From contig CM041084.1 in NCBI GenBank assembly GCA_023079485.1, forward strand, positions 19,000,609 to 19,064,608: DNA of 64,000 bases, written 5' to 3'. This document shows, in pieces, positions 25,801-37,404 of this stretch (positions are counted from its first letter, which is position 1; each line of letters starts with the position of its first letter). This DNA is from Archilochus colubris. Its lineage: Eukaryota > Chordata > Aves > Apodiformes > Trochilidae. Both the position numbers and the translations under genes were made by a program. The notes under the pieces were generated by a model. The model ran no database searches, was not told the origin of the DNA, and worked only from the letters and a program-made list of their open reading frames with translations.

Positions 25801-26994
25801 GTCCTTCTCTTCAGCAAAACAGGGAAATAAATCATTAAAAATTGCATCGTGGACAGTGGAGCTCTTAGGAACATTGTTTATTCAGCTTTGATTGGCATCT
25901 TTCTGTATCCTGTTCCTCACTTGGAGAAAGCATTGTTTTACTGATGGAAAGCAGCACCTTCCAGTTTAGCTTGGTGAGGGGTTATCCCCTGGTGATATAA
26001 ATTTGCTATCTCACGCACTCCCTGGTTCCTAGAAAGTTGCTCTCTTCAGGGCTGGACTTGGGTTAGAAAATCACCAGTTTTCTCCAGAGTCCTTGTGTAG
26101 TTCACTTGTCTTTGGAGCAAGATATCTACTTTTGGTGCACTCTGACAATGCATCAGCAGTCATGGATCTGTTAATGAGTAATTCTGACCAGCTCTGTCAG
26201 TCAGTGCCTGTAAATCAAGTTAGCAGGCAACAGCCCTTGCCAGGACTGACAGCCAGTTGACAGCTATTGCCTGTTGTGATGTCTTTGCCTGGTGACACCT
26301 GTACATAGAAAAAAGCCAGTGATCACCACTCAATTGCTCTCATCCTCAGCTACAATCCCCTAGTCACTCATTCTTTTAAAGCAGACAATATGAACAAACA
26401 CATTTTCTAGATAAGCAGTTATGGGAAAATAGCTATTTGCAGTAGGTATTGGTAATTTAATTTGAGAAATATAGTGTAGCAATGATAAATGCAGTTGTCT
26501 GTAAACAACTCTTTCAAATGAACTGGTGGTTTAGATTATTTTTTCTATCATTAAGTATGGTAAATACTGAAATTACCAAAGTTATTTGGCAATTCAGTCT
26601 AAGGTTTTCTTTATTTATGGTGATCTGCAATAAAAACATCTGGTGCTATTGCTATTGTTCTTAATATGTTCCCTTCTGTGCAGCACGGTTTTTTTTTGGC
26701 TATGTGCTGAAACACAGCCTATGCAGAAGACCATAAAACAACTTAATTGCTATGTTGATGCTTTCTTGAATCTCATTGATTTTCTTGAGCAGTGTATGAG
26801 GCCAATCAGAATGTAGAAATTTGGCATGCCATAGATGTGTGAAATGTTCAGGGACAGAAGGACAGAAAAAACATATGGAGCTAATGAAACAGAAGAATCA
26901 ATTCACCGTCTTGAAGGCAAAGGAGATATATTAACTGAGTTGACGTGCTTTGTAAATGCTTTTAGCTAATTCAAATGACAGCCAAATAAACAAA
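16801..26994. other. Intergenic, no gene seen; homopolymer tracts
   Basis: AT-rich DNA with A runs at 17522-17536 and 21678-21695, a T/TTTG tract at 18870-18946 and a short 13-base near-repeat at 23341-23365. Minus-strand frames at 20090-20459 are slightly more polar and GC-balanced than their surroundings, but have no recognisable domain and overlap each other. No splice-bounded exon was recognised. Confidence 0.5.
18870..18946. repeat. T-rich (TTTG)n/(T)n low-complexity tract
   Basis: Seventy-seven bases of T with regularly spaced single G. The opposite strand reads as Lys/Thr/Asn-rich nonsense. It could be the poly-A tail of an old minus-strand retroposed copy, but no body is recognisable beside it. 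Confidence 0.85.
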
Positions 26995-27244
26995 CAAACC
27001 TTAATATTTATTAATGCTGATGGACAAACGTAGCGGGAGGAGCCTTTCTTGCTCCTGAGGCTTGATGAGCTGCTGACTTCTCCATTGCCTCGCACAAGAG
27101 TGAGCTTCCTCTTTGTGGGTGTGTGTCCCACCTTTATTGGCCCCCTGGTAATAGGGGGCCTGCCCTAACCAGGCACAGGTGGACTCACACCCACTCTTTG
27201 GCAACTTGAGGCACCTGGTTTATCTTGTTTCTCTACAGACTAAT
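26995..27244 (-). mobile_element. Probable LTR fragment with poly(A) signal and GC hairpin
   Basis: About 250 bases are clearly more GC-rich than their surroundings. Read on the minus strand, they begin near TGTAGAGAAACAAG (rc of 27231-27244). They contain a perfect 8-bp hairpin (GGCCCCCT/AGGGGGCC, 27139-27160) followed directly by AATAAA (TTTATT at 27133-27138 on the plus strand) and a GT/CA-rich stretch. A hairpin just before AATAAA fits the R region of an LTR. I found no matching target duplication and cannot fix the far end, so family and boundaries are uncertain. An exonised 3' end is an alternative reading. Confidence 0.35.
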
Positions 27245-30200
27245 AGTTTTTTGGTAGAACAACATGAATAAGTGTACTAAGAGCTGGAGAGGAACTGAGG
27301 AGGGGTCACGTCCATCCCTCACCCCATCTTTCAATTCTTGGCTTATTCTGTTCTGCAGACACTGGCTATACTTCAGCCAAAATAAAAAGAGAAAACAGAG
27401 GAAATTCATTTCTATTGTCGTAGCAAAAAATTTTAGACTGAGTTTTCAAAGAGATTACTGCATTTCACAGGTGGTTGAAGCTGCTTGGCCTGCAGCTCCC
27501 ATGCTTTACATCACCATTCAGGGAGCTATAATTGCCTGCAAACACATTGCCAGTCTTTTCTTATGGCTTTGTTATAGCTTGGGTTTGCTCGGTTATTTCT
27601 CTCTTTTTTATTTTTTTATTTACCATTTCCTGTATTTGGAAGGATGGATAGTAATAAGTAGGATATCAGTATGTTAAATCTCTTTATTAAATTGCTACAA
27701 ATATTTTTTATACTCAGCACTAATTGCCAGTATTCCTTAAATGATATTTACAGATAATGATATGAGCAGAGCAGTTCTCTTATTGGAGTTTTTTTGTTTG
27801 TTGGTTGGTTTTAAAAGCCTAAACTGACTAGAAAGCTGCTTGGGATTGTACTGGTTTGATTAATATGGGGCTACAACATTTTCAAATTCACTGCATTAAT
27901 GTAGTTGTAAATAAAGAAAATCAAAGGAGTACTTTCAATAAACAGTTAGGATTGCACTTCCAGCTATCACTGGCTTTACTTGAGAGTATAAAAATTATCA
28001 GATATGTAAACATCATGATAATATAGGACCCTAGGGGAACTAAATTTTTGAAGAATTTAAAGTAAAGAAAGCAATTCACAGCTTGCACTGAGACTTTCAA
28101 AACCATTTTGCTTTGCACTGCTTTCATTTCCAAATGAATGTTTTTCTTTCTTGGAAAACAAAACAAAATGCATCTAGGCTAATAATATCCTAGTTGTATA
28201 AGCACAATGAAGGAAAGGAAAATAGATGTTTTAGTTGGGAATGAAAAGCTCGAGGTTTTATTTCATGTGAAAGCTTTTGAAAACATATGGAAAGAATTCC
28301 TAAATTATTAGGAATAATATATACATGAAGTTAGACTTTTTTTCCAGTCATTTACCATAATTATAGTGCTACATATAGTTTAGACAGCAAGATCGCTGCT
28401 ATTCTATCGAAAGATACAGAAGCATTTCCATATCACATGGTGATTTTTTCTAAATACAGTATTAATTTAGGCATTTGTACTCCTGAAGGAGATCCACCAA
28501 CAGATATAATATATATTGCTGGCAGTGTTAGGCAGTCCCCCTGGGCTATATTTTTTTTTTTGGTTAAGGGAAGAAGCACTGTTAAGGATAGTAAAATCTT
28601 TTGTTGTCTCTAAAGGATATGGTGAAAATCTTATATTTTGGGCAACTTCACCTTAGAATAGCAACTTAGGTACCTGGCTTGGAGGGCTTATGGGTTGAGA
28701 TAGGAAAATACAAACCCACTTCACCACTGCTAGGTAGTTTGATTAGCATTAGCATGTCTCTGAAGAGTAAGTGTCTTCTGTTCCTCAGGTGACCTAAGTA
28801 CCTATGATTTTGATGTCTGAAATGGGCACAGGAATTTTTAGGTTGGGTCTTGAGATTGATGAGGTCACTGAAGTTGATTTCAAAGTGCGGTGAGCAACCT
28901 TGGGATCACTAGTAAGCTCCCAATGGATTTTTAACAGCTCCATTATTAAAAAGGGTAATTGGATGTTTTTATAGTTGGGGAGATAGGAGCTTTGGCTTAG
29001 ATTTCATGCTCCTACAGGTTACTTGAAACTGCACTTATGTAAGCATGTGGTTTCTTTTTAGGGTTGACTCCATTGCGAACATCTAGAAGCCTTGGCTCTC
29101 CTTTGTAAAAGGATGACTTTCAGGTACAGCTGAAGGGATAGGTAGTGAAAATTCCATGCTCAGCTGCTTTCAGACTTCTGTCAGAGACCTGAATGTGGAA
29201 TTTTTTTGGCCATTACATGTAAGAATATTTTGATAGTGAGAATAAAACCAGTTAAAATGACATAAAACTTGATATGGTAACTGTGCCTCAGGCTCTGTAA
29301 TCTGAAGTGTTTGAGTAGAAGCCACCAATCCACTGTACCATGCACAATGTGTAGGCCTGGCTATCAAATCATGGTACCATATCAAATGTCTCAACAAACC
29401 CAGAAACTAATATCTCACCATTATGAGCAAACACACTGTGATGTGCTAGGAGCAGTTACACACTGCTTTTCTTACTTATAAAAAAACCTAGGAAGTTACT
29501 TCTTTCGCATAGTCTGGTATTAACAAGAATTTTTTTTCTTTTTTCATTTATGTTTAATGCATTGGGATACTTCAGCATACAGCCAGTCCCATTGTCTTCT
29601 AAAGTCCTTCAGTGTTTTGAGTCTGTTACTCTTGCAAGAGGGCAACTTGGGAGCCAGACATTATTCCTCTCACTTGCAAATGGTTGCATTGCTAGATGCT
29701 GATAATGAAAAATCTGGTCTCTCAAATTACTGATTCTTTCAAATAATGTACGTATTGAAGTCATAGTGTACAGGAAGTGTTGGTAACAATGAAATCATAA
29801 TACAGCAGTGTGCTTTTAATGCTTTTAATTTTTCTCTGTTTTAATATAGCTGTTGAGGACGAGGAGTGAAAAACATCAAGGGAAAAAACCACGCTTCCTT
29901 CAGTTGCAAGTAGCAGTGTCAATGACAAGTTCTCCTTTAATAGCAAAAGGAACACTGCTAATGCCTGTTGAAGCAGAATTAATATATTACTGAATGAAAG
30001 GAAAAAAAAATCAATGTAAATTATTTTAAATGTCCTGCTGTATTACTCTAACTCAAACAAAACAGATGAAGGCAATGTTGTATGTGATGGAGAAAGGATG
30101 TAGGTAAATACTGAAAGGCATGAATTATTTAAAGGGTAATGGGTGACAGAAACAATTCAACACAGATGCAGATGACATGATCTGAAAATTTGCCTTACAA

Positions 30201-30791
30201 GCTTATACAACATAAAAAAGAGAATCAGTTGGGAACTAATGCAGCAAAGTGAAAAAATAACAAATGAGAAGGAAAAAACCAAATCAAACCAAAGCAAGTG
30301 AGAAAATAGCTTTTACCAGCTGTGTTAAAGGCTACACCTTTTGCAAGTTACCATTTTGCCCCCAGTATTTTGAGCAGAGGGCACTATTAGATCTCAAGCT
30401 GTGGCCTCAGAGGCCATACTACCCACACTAGGCTTGCAGTCCAAGGATGCCCACTTGATAGCAGGCTTTTCAGCTGCAGCTCAGTGCTGAGATGCCCCCT
30501 TCCTATGTATCCCACACTCCTTCCCTATCACCTTACTGTCTATGTAAAATGCCATTATCAAGTGGGCAAAAGTGGACAGACCTTGGTAAGCAGCTATAAC
30601 TTAGTTTTCTCATGGAGAAGCAGACGAAGAAGTTGTTTTACTCCATAACACACAGAATTGCTGTTAAATGACTTCTAAGTAGACTCAAGATACCTTGGGC
30701 CATTTCTGTAAGGATGTTGTAGCACATAATGCAGGTTGAGTTAAATAATCACTACCCTAATATACCCCTAAGGTTCCTGCAAAATCACTAA
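27245..30791. other. Intergenic, no gene seen
   Basis: AT-rich. A 137-codon plus-strand frame at 27264-27677 turns Phe/Tyr/Leu-rich at its end and has no known domain. At about 28650-28880 there are TTAGGTACCT-like words resembling an old amniote interspersed repeat, too decayed to call. Confidence 0.5.
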
Positions 30792-30846
30792 CATGGCAGG
30801 GCAGTTGGAACGAGGTCCCTTCCAACCCAAACCATTCTATGATTCT
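30792..30846 (+). mobile_element. CR1 LINE 3' tail fragment
   Basis: This matches the last 55 or so bases of avian CR1: CATGGCAGGGCAGTTGGAAC, then GGTCCCTTCCAACCCAAACC, then ATTCTATGATTCT. The few differences from the consensus I recall suggest a fairly young or well-preserved insertion. It is severely 5'-truncated, as is usual for CR1. Plus orientation. Confidence 0.85.
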
Positions 30847-33800
30847 GCTTGGAGGTTGGGAGCCCTGTCTCGCCAGGAGGTGTGGGAACTTCCCCATCAT
30901 CCCAAAACACACATTCATAACCACATAAACATTTCAGAAGTTTATGGGGCAGTGGAAACCTGTTGTACATTTAAAAAAAATTCCTTATGTTTACCAGCTT
31001 ACAAATGACTATACTATAGCTGCTTAAACAAAATAGAATCTAAATAATGGTGTGGGCTTTGTTATATCTTAGTGTGCAAATAATAATTTATTCTTGAATA
31101 AATTGAAGTTTAAACAGTCATGTAAGTTAGCATAAGTCATGGTTCAGCACAGCAATTTTAAAGCAATCAGAATGCAGAATAGCTAAAAGAAATTTCAATG
31201 AACAGATCAGAGAAGATTAATTAGAAAGAAATGTCTGTGTCATGTGCCTAACTAACAAAAGAAAGGGAAAATAAATAATGTAAAAACACCAATAAAATGT
31301 CCCAAGGTTGCACTGCCCAGCAAGCCTATCTCCTGTGCAAGGCTGTAAATAAGAGTGAGACTTGCGTGGTAATACGATTTGCATTCATATATGTTTGATT
31401 TTGATGTGTCTATTTGTCAAGTGAAATAGCCTGAGAAAAGAAGCTGTAAAAACACAAAGCAAGGCACTGACAATGTATATTTGCAATGATAAAAGCTAGT
31501 TTGCATGCCAGGAGGAACTTGCACTTTGAAAGTGTTATTAGATATGGGCAGCAGATGAAAAAGCTACTGTCTCATTTTTCTAATAAAAATTAAAAGAGGT
31601 TCTTCTGCATACCTTGTCATCAATGCTGGTTTCATATGCAGCAATGCCAGCCTTGCCATATGATAGCTATTCTTATTTCCAGGATGGCTGTCCATTGGTA
31701 AAAAATGTTCTGTTTTCTTCCACTGATTAATTCTCTTCCTGCCAGATCAGGCATCTACAGGAGGGCTTTTTCAATGTGAGATATTGCAACGAATTAAACT
31801 GCTGTTCATTCTGGTGTATTTAACCTAGTTTAGGCTAACGACATCTATCATGATTTTTCATTCTGTCTCCTAAGACTGTTTTTTGGTTTTTGGGTTTTTT
31901 TTTTTTTGTTTGTTTGGTTGGTTGGTTTGTTTTGTTTTTGTCTTGTTTTCTTGGTACTCACTTGCCAAAACTTTGAAGAAAAATAGTATCTGTATGCAAT
32001 ACAAAATTAGTTTTCATTTACTGTGCAAGCTTTTCAGGAATCATTAGTTTGCCATTTAAGTCATCTAACCATGAAAAAATAAAGAGAACATGTAATATTG
32101 GAGCTTATTAATGTTTAGAGAGATTTTTAAATTCATTGTGTATTTTCACTGTTACCTGAAATCTTCTGATTGATATTGAAAATATGAGGTCTAACTCAAC
32201 CTGGAATCTTGGTTAAGATACAGTAATCACTTTTTAAACACCTTTCTTGTTTACTAGTCTGCAGGTCAGACTAAACAGTCAGAATTTCTTGGCTAGAAGT
32301 CTGTGGACCTATAGAAGGTTGCAAACTCCTTCACAGCAGCTTCCAATATAGCATAAATTGTGAAAAAAAAAATTGAAGCTGAAGAATGTATAAGCAATGC
32401 CCTCTTGCCTAGTCTAGACTTTCCTGGCACGGTTGAAGTTTTTACTTAGGAAACTTCATCATCTTTAAACTCTTCAGACATCTCAGTTTTGTGGCACAAT
32501 GCTTGTGGTTGGATATAGCTCTGAGTGCAAGTCGTAAATGTTAGTGTTTGACTTGTGAACTCTCTACTGAGCAAACAAAATGTCACAAAGAAAGAATACT
32601 CGAGAGATCAAAGACTTTATCCACATTTCTTCCATGTGGATGGAGAATGGTACAAAAGGGAGAGGAACTAAAAATAAGCTTCCACTGCTTTGTGCTCACA
32701 GTGTCGTACTTCCTGAACAAGTTCTCTGCCCACTGGGTAGGTCTTGAAAAATCACATAATCAGATCTTCTTTTCCTAATGGAAAAGCTGGGGATGGAAGA
32801 AGTGAAAATAAGTGTATTTTCATTGAATAAAAAGGAGAATGAACATGATATAAATGAGTTGGAGGGCAAAAAATGTTCTTAGAAACATGGTCTTAGACTG
32901 TCCATTGAATATCTGAGCTGATTCTCACTATGTGCAATACTGACTCAGACTCCAGAATTCATTGTTATTCTATGAGGTAGATGGAGGTAAAAGAAAAATA
33001 AAACGACTATTTGACAGAATAAATTAATCCCTGACAATTTATGAATTAACCTTAGATACAATTACATGATTCAGAGTTTTAAAAAAAATTATATGTTCTG
33101 GTTTATATCCTAAATTTTCCAAGGTAAATGCACCAGACCAAATTAATTCCCAGTTCAATCCACAGGCTTTTCTTGGCTTATACCAGAGGTGAATCAGATA
33201 CTGATTGGTATTCTTTAAAGCATCAGTAAAATCTTGGTTGTTGCTGTTGAACTCTGTTTTAGTCCAGAAGGTGATTGCCTCAACTGCCTAGCAGTCCACT
33301 TGGCAGTCTTTCTCTGCTTATTTGATTTGATCTTTCGGAAAGCAATGGCAGATGGGTCCTGTGCTATCTGCTGGCTTTCACAGATCAAGAGCTGGTGCTT
33401 GTTGCCTCCCCCTCAACCTGAACATGACAGAACAATATAGCTCTGAGGTCTTACTCTGAATGACTGTGCAATTGTTGATGTTTATCTTAAGTTTTCCAGT
33501 TTTGTGTTTTGTAAGTAGATGGCCTAAGCAAGTAAATCCTTAACTGTGACTGAGATCCAGAAGGCCTGGACCTTTGAAATACAGAGCCATAAATCCACTG
33601 ACTCTAGTCCTGAAGATAAAAACTTCTCTGTAAAATGAAACTCAGAAGTTGCATTCAGACTTTTAAGGGAGAACTTCCCATAACTATATTTAAAATATTT
33701 AAGTCATAGATACTTAAGATTTCCCTTTAAAGTAGATACCAAGCATAAATAATCACTGATAATTAAGCATAAGTTTTTCTCTACTGACCTTCATAATGCA

Positions 33801-36800
33801 CCCATTGAATAAATGTTCTTTATTTCAGTAAGAAAGCCCATTCCCAATACTTTTTAGCAGGTAAACAACAGTATTCTGTGGAATATGTTCCTTTGGTTGA
33901 AAAATATTGAAAGGAATTAAGTTTTTTAAGAGGAATAAGGGTTGAGTAGTTGAATAAAACATTTTTATTTAAATGCAAAGGCTTCCCAGGGATTTTAAAG
34001 GCCAATAAGGAATTTCATTGTGTGGGGACAGAGGAAGAAAAGAATTCCCCAAGGTGTTTTTTTTTTATTTGGAAAAACTGGAAGGCAGATTTATAAATAG
34101 CAAAAAATCTTGTATTGAATGATGCTAGAAAATATGACAGAGAAGTTTACGGGTAACAGGAGATACTGATGTTTCACCTTGTTTTTAATGCAGACTCAAA
34201 GTCACAAATTCTAAAAAAGTGTGAGTTCTGGATGCCTCCAGACAAGATGCTCCTAGTGGAAAGACTTCCATCACCTGTCAAAAAAAGTTTGTTGCTACAA
34301 CTGTATCAAAAGTGGGTACTCAGTACCACTCAGTTCACCTTTGTACAAATCAATTGAGGTCACACTATTTCTTGCAGTTATTTTCTTCAAACTGCCTTCA
34401 AGCCCTTTTTGGGTTTTAGGAGAGTACAAAAACTATTTAAGGGAATGCAAGTTTTTAGTTTGCCACCAAGTATGAGTAAAATGGATTTATTTGTGTCTAA
34501 AGCAGGGTCCTTAATCAGGGTAACATGTAATGCATTGCTCGGTGAGGTTTGCCACCACGACTCAGCTTTTGGAAGCTGACCTTGCTATAGACCATTTTGA
34601 TGGAGTAAATGTGATATGGTATCACCTACATCTGACTTTCTACTCCAGATTGTTGCCCAGGGCTTACGAAAGGTGAGGGATGGCTAGCTTGATTATTATA
34701 CTATTTTGTACAGTTTTCTTCTGAAATGTACACAGTTCCTAATTTCACCCTAAGTCATCAAGCATTTGGCTGTAACAGACTTTATACCAAGCTTGGCTGT
34801 GCTGTCAGCAGTCACATTAATTGGAATATGACAGCAGTATATAATATGGACAGGCTATAAACAAGGCTCCACAATGTAAGTTCATACACACTTCACATCA
34901 TTACCCCCCCAATTTGTTTTTGTTTTCTGTGCAAAAAGTGACTAACTGCACTTATTGCACTTCTCCAAACACTCAGCATACATCAGTGTGTATGAATGTG
35001 TGGAGCACCTGAAGGAAATAAAGAACACCACCATAATGAGAAGAAAATCCCCTGATATTCTGAAGAGTTATGTGTGTGAAGGACATTTGGAACTAAAATA
35101 ACCTTGGCTGCCATTTTCACACTCGTGTAGGTATTTGCAGAAGAAGAATATTGATGAATATGGAGAAAATGATGAGAAATATGGAGAAAAATAATGAAAA
35201 TGGCTAAGTTTCTATAACCCCCTCAAATTTGGCTTTTTAAAGGTCAGAAGCCTTTTAACATTAGAACATTGAAGGTCTGGAAAATAGTATAGCACATATT
35301 ATAAATCTTCTAGCCGAAGTCTGCAGAAAGCTACATATATATCTATATATATAAAAATCAGTATTATAATATACTTATGAATTAATTTCAATGAATCATC
35401 ATTTTATAGTGGCCATGATGTGAAATCTTTATTTTCCTCTGAAACTGAAGGATAGGAGTGATACACTATTTTACATTGCCCTGATGTATTGTATTGTATT
35501 GGGATTTGTATTTAAAGTCTCTATCTATCACAATAGGTGTGAGGTGTGAAATACCTTCACAGTCCACTGTATCATTCAATTACATACATATATATGTATA
35601 ATATTTCATGCTAAAATGGGATATCTAAGGGGAAATATAGCTTGCTGATAATCTTTATATATTTTTGCAGCATAACATGACTACTAGGCTCACAAGTGAA
35701 GCAAATGCTTGTTTGTATATTGGCTACAAACTTGCCATTCAAACATGGACATTTCTATCATAGTCATTACAAATTTTATCTTTTCTGGCTTGATTTTTTT
35801 CTGGATGCTGATGTTTTGATTGTTCAGAGAGAGCTGCAATTAGTGAAGGTTTACAATAGGAAGAATAACTAAAATTCATCAGCATATCTGCTATAGCTCA
35901 ATCACAGTAACCATGAAATAACCATGAGAAAAAAGTGAAGTTTCCCAAGGTGATCATCCCTTAGCAATCACAAAAAGGCCTCCAGCACCCCAAGCTTAAT
36001 CACAGCCATTCTAAATAGCAAATATGACTGAAAGTACTTGTGTCCACTAGCTGTCTGGAGCCAGAAAAATGCATTGCAGTAAAGCTGGAAGGTGTGTGTA
36101 GGGGTAAATAAAGTGAAGTACACTGCATTTATGTTCCTCTCTTGCTCTTTTGTATCAGGAGAAGAAGTGGCAACTTTTTTTTTTTTTTTTTTTTAATAGA
36201 AAGACCAAGTTCTACATTTATACACATATATTTTATGTCACCTACCAGAAAACCAGATGCTGCAAGAAGCTAATCACACACTGGGCAGTATGAGTAGGAA
36301 TTTGGGGTACACAGCTCTTTGTACCTTCTGGGACTCATATCATTCAGCTAAGTAACAGTTCTTTTATTACAGCTGAGTAACAGCAAACTTGGCAGTTTTA
36401 AAAGACACGACACTGGAAGCCCCATCACTCCAAGCACCTGAGAACTGCAATATTTAATCACCGTTAAATGCTCAGCCTGAAATTCATCCTGATAATAAAA
36501 GTTAATAGGTAAAAATGGAGACGTTCTGGTTCCACACATTTATCAGACTTTATAGACCTGAGTGGTGATCTTTATGAATCATATCACCAGGATAGTCCAG
36601 TTACTTCTGCTTGTCTGAAAACCTCATTAACAGTGTATAATACTTGTCCTGTTAATTTTATTGTTTTAAATGAGGCTGGATCATGACAAGTTCTTGTGTA
36701 AAATTGACCCCCCTCTTATTCAACAGTTTTGGTTTCTTGTATAGCTCATCTATGTATTGGTATATATGAGTAAATATGATGGTTTTGTAATAGTCTGCTT

Positions 36801-37376
36801 GCTCCAGGCACCACAATTTGCCAAGGCAGGAAAAGTGAACTAGCAGGATTGTACCCCTGCTCATACCTTATCAGTAGATTGTTTCCTGGAGCCCAGTTCC
36901 TGAGTATGAGATGGGAGCAAATCCACCAAGGGCACTCAAAATGCACAGGTATAACTCAAGGCAGAAAAGGAAAGCAATCTGCCTGCCCAGACCTCTTGAC
37001 ATCAGCATTTAGACTTATGTGACCTGTATTACTGGAGCTGATGTATAGCGAGAAAAACAGTCACAGAGACCTTCAAGATCAAGCAATGATTTTTCCAGGC
37101 TAAGACGTAGTCAAAGATACAATTAGGTTCAAATCTTATAAAACAAAATAATTCTGTTTGGAATTTCCAGGGACGAAAGATATGGATGCTCACACTATCA
37201 CTTTCACTGGACATTTTATATTACATCTCTACATTAGTTCAGGATGATAATTTCTAAGGAGAATTTTATTGATTTTTTTTTTTTTTTTTTTGGTCAAATT
37301 CCTGGTTCAGGGTATGAGCTGTGTGAGCCTGTTATGAATATAAATTTAGACTGGTATGCTACTACGCTTTTTTTTT
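30847..37376. other. Intergenic, no gene seen; T-rich tracts; possible conserved element
   Basis: This holds a T/TTTG/TTGG tract at 31879-31949, a 20-base T run at 36175-36194, a 19-base T run at 37273-37291 and AT dinucleotide stretches near 35335-35355. The stretch 31230-31690 has the balanced, low-repeat texture of vertebrate conserved non-coding DNA, but this is an impression only. No coding exon was recognised. Confidence 0.45.
31879..31949. repeat. T-rich low-complexity tract
   Basis: About 70 bases of T interrupted by G in TTTG and TTGG steps. Confidence 0.85.
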
Positions 37377-37404
37377 GGGGGGGGAGGGGGGGAGGGGGGA
37401 AGGG
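37377..37404 (+). other. Strong G-quadruplex motif
   Basis: Four G runs of 8, 7, 6 and 3 are separated by loops A, A and AA, directly after a T run. This satisfies the standard G3+ N1-7 quadruplex pattern with very short loops, the most stable class. It stands out in an AT-rich region. It is gene-free, about 9.7 kb past the PLXDC2 stop codon in the direction of transcription. Confidence 0.85.

Noticed and set aside
28640..28880. TTAGGTACCT/ACCTAAGTACCT words resembling an old amniote interspersed repeat
   Set aside because: Too short and too diverged to support a family call by eye.
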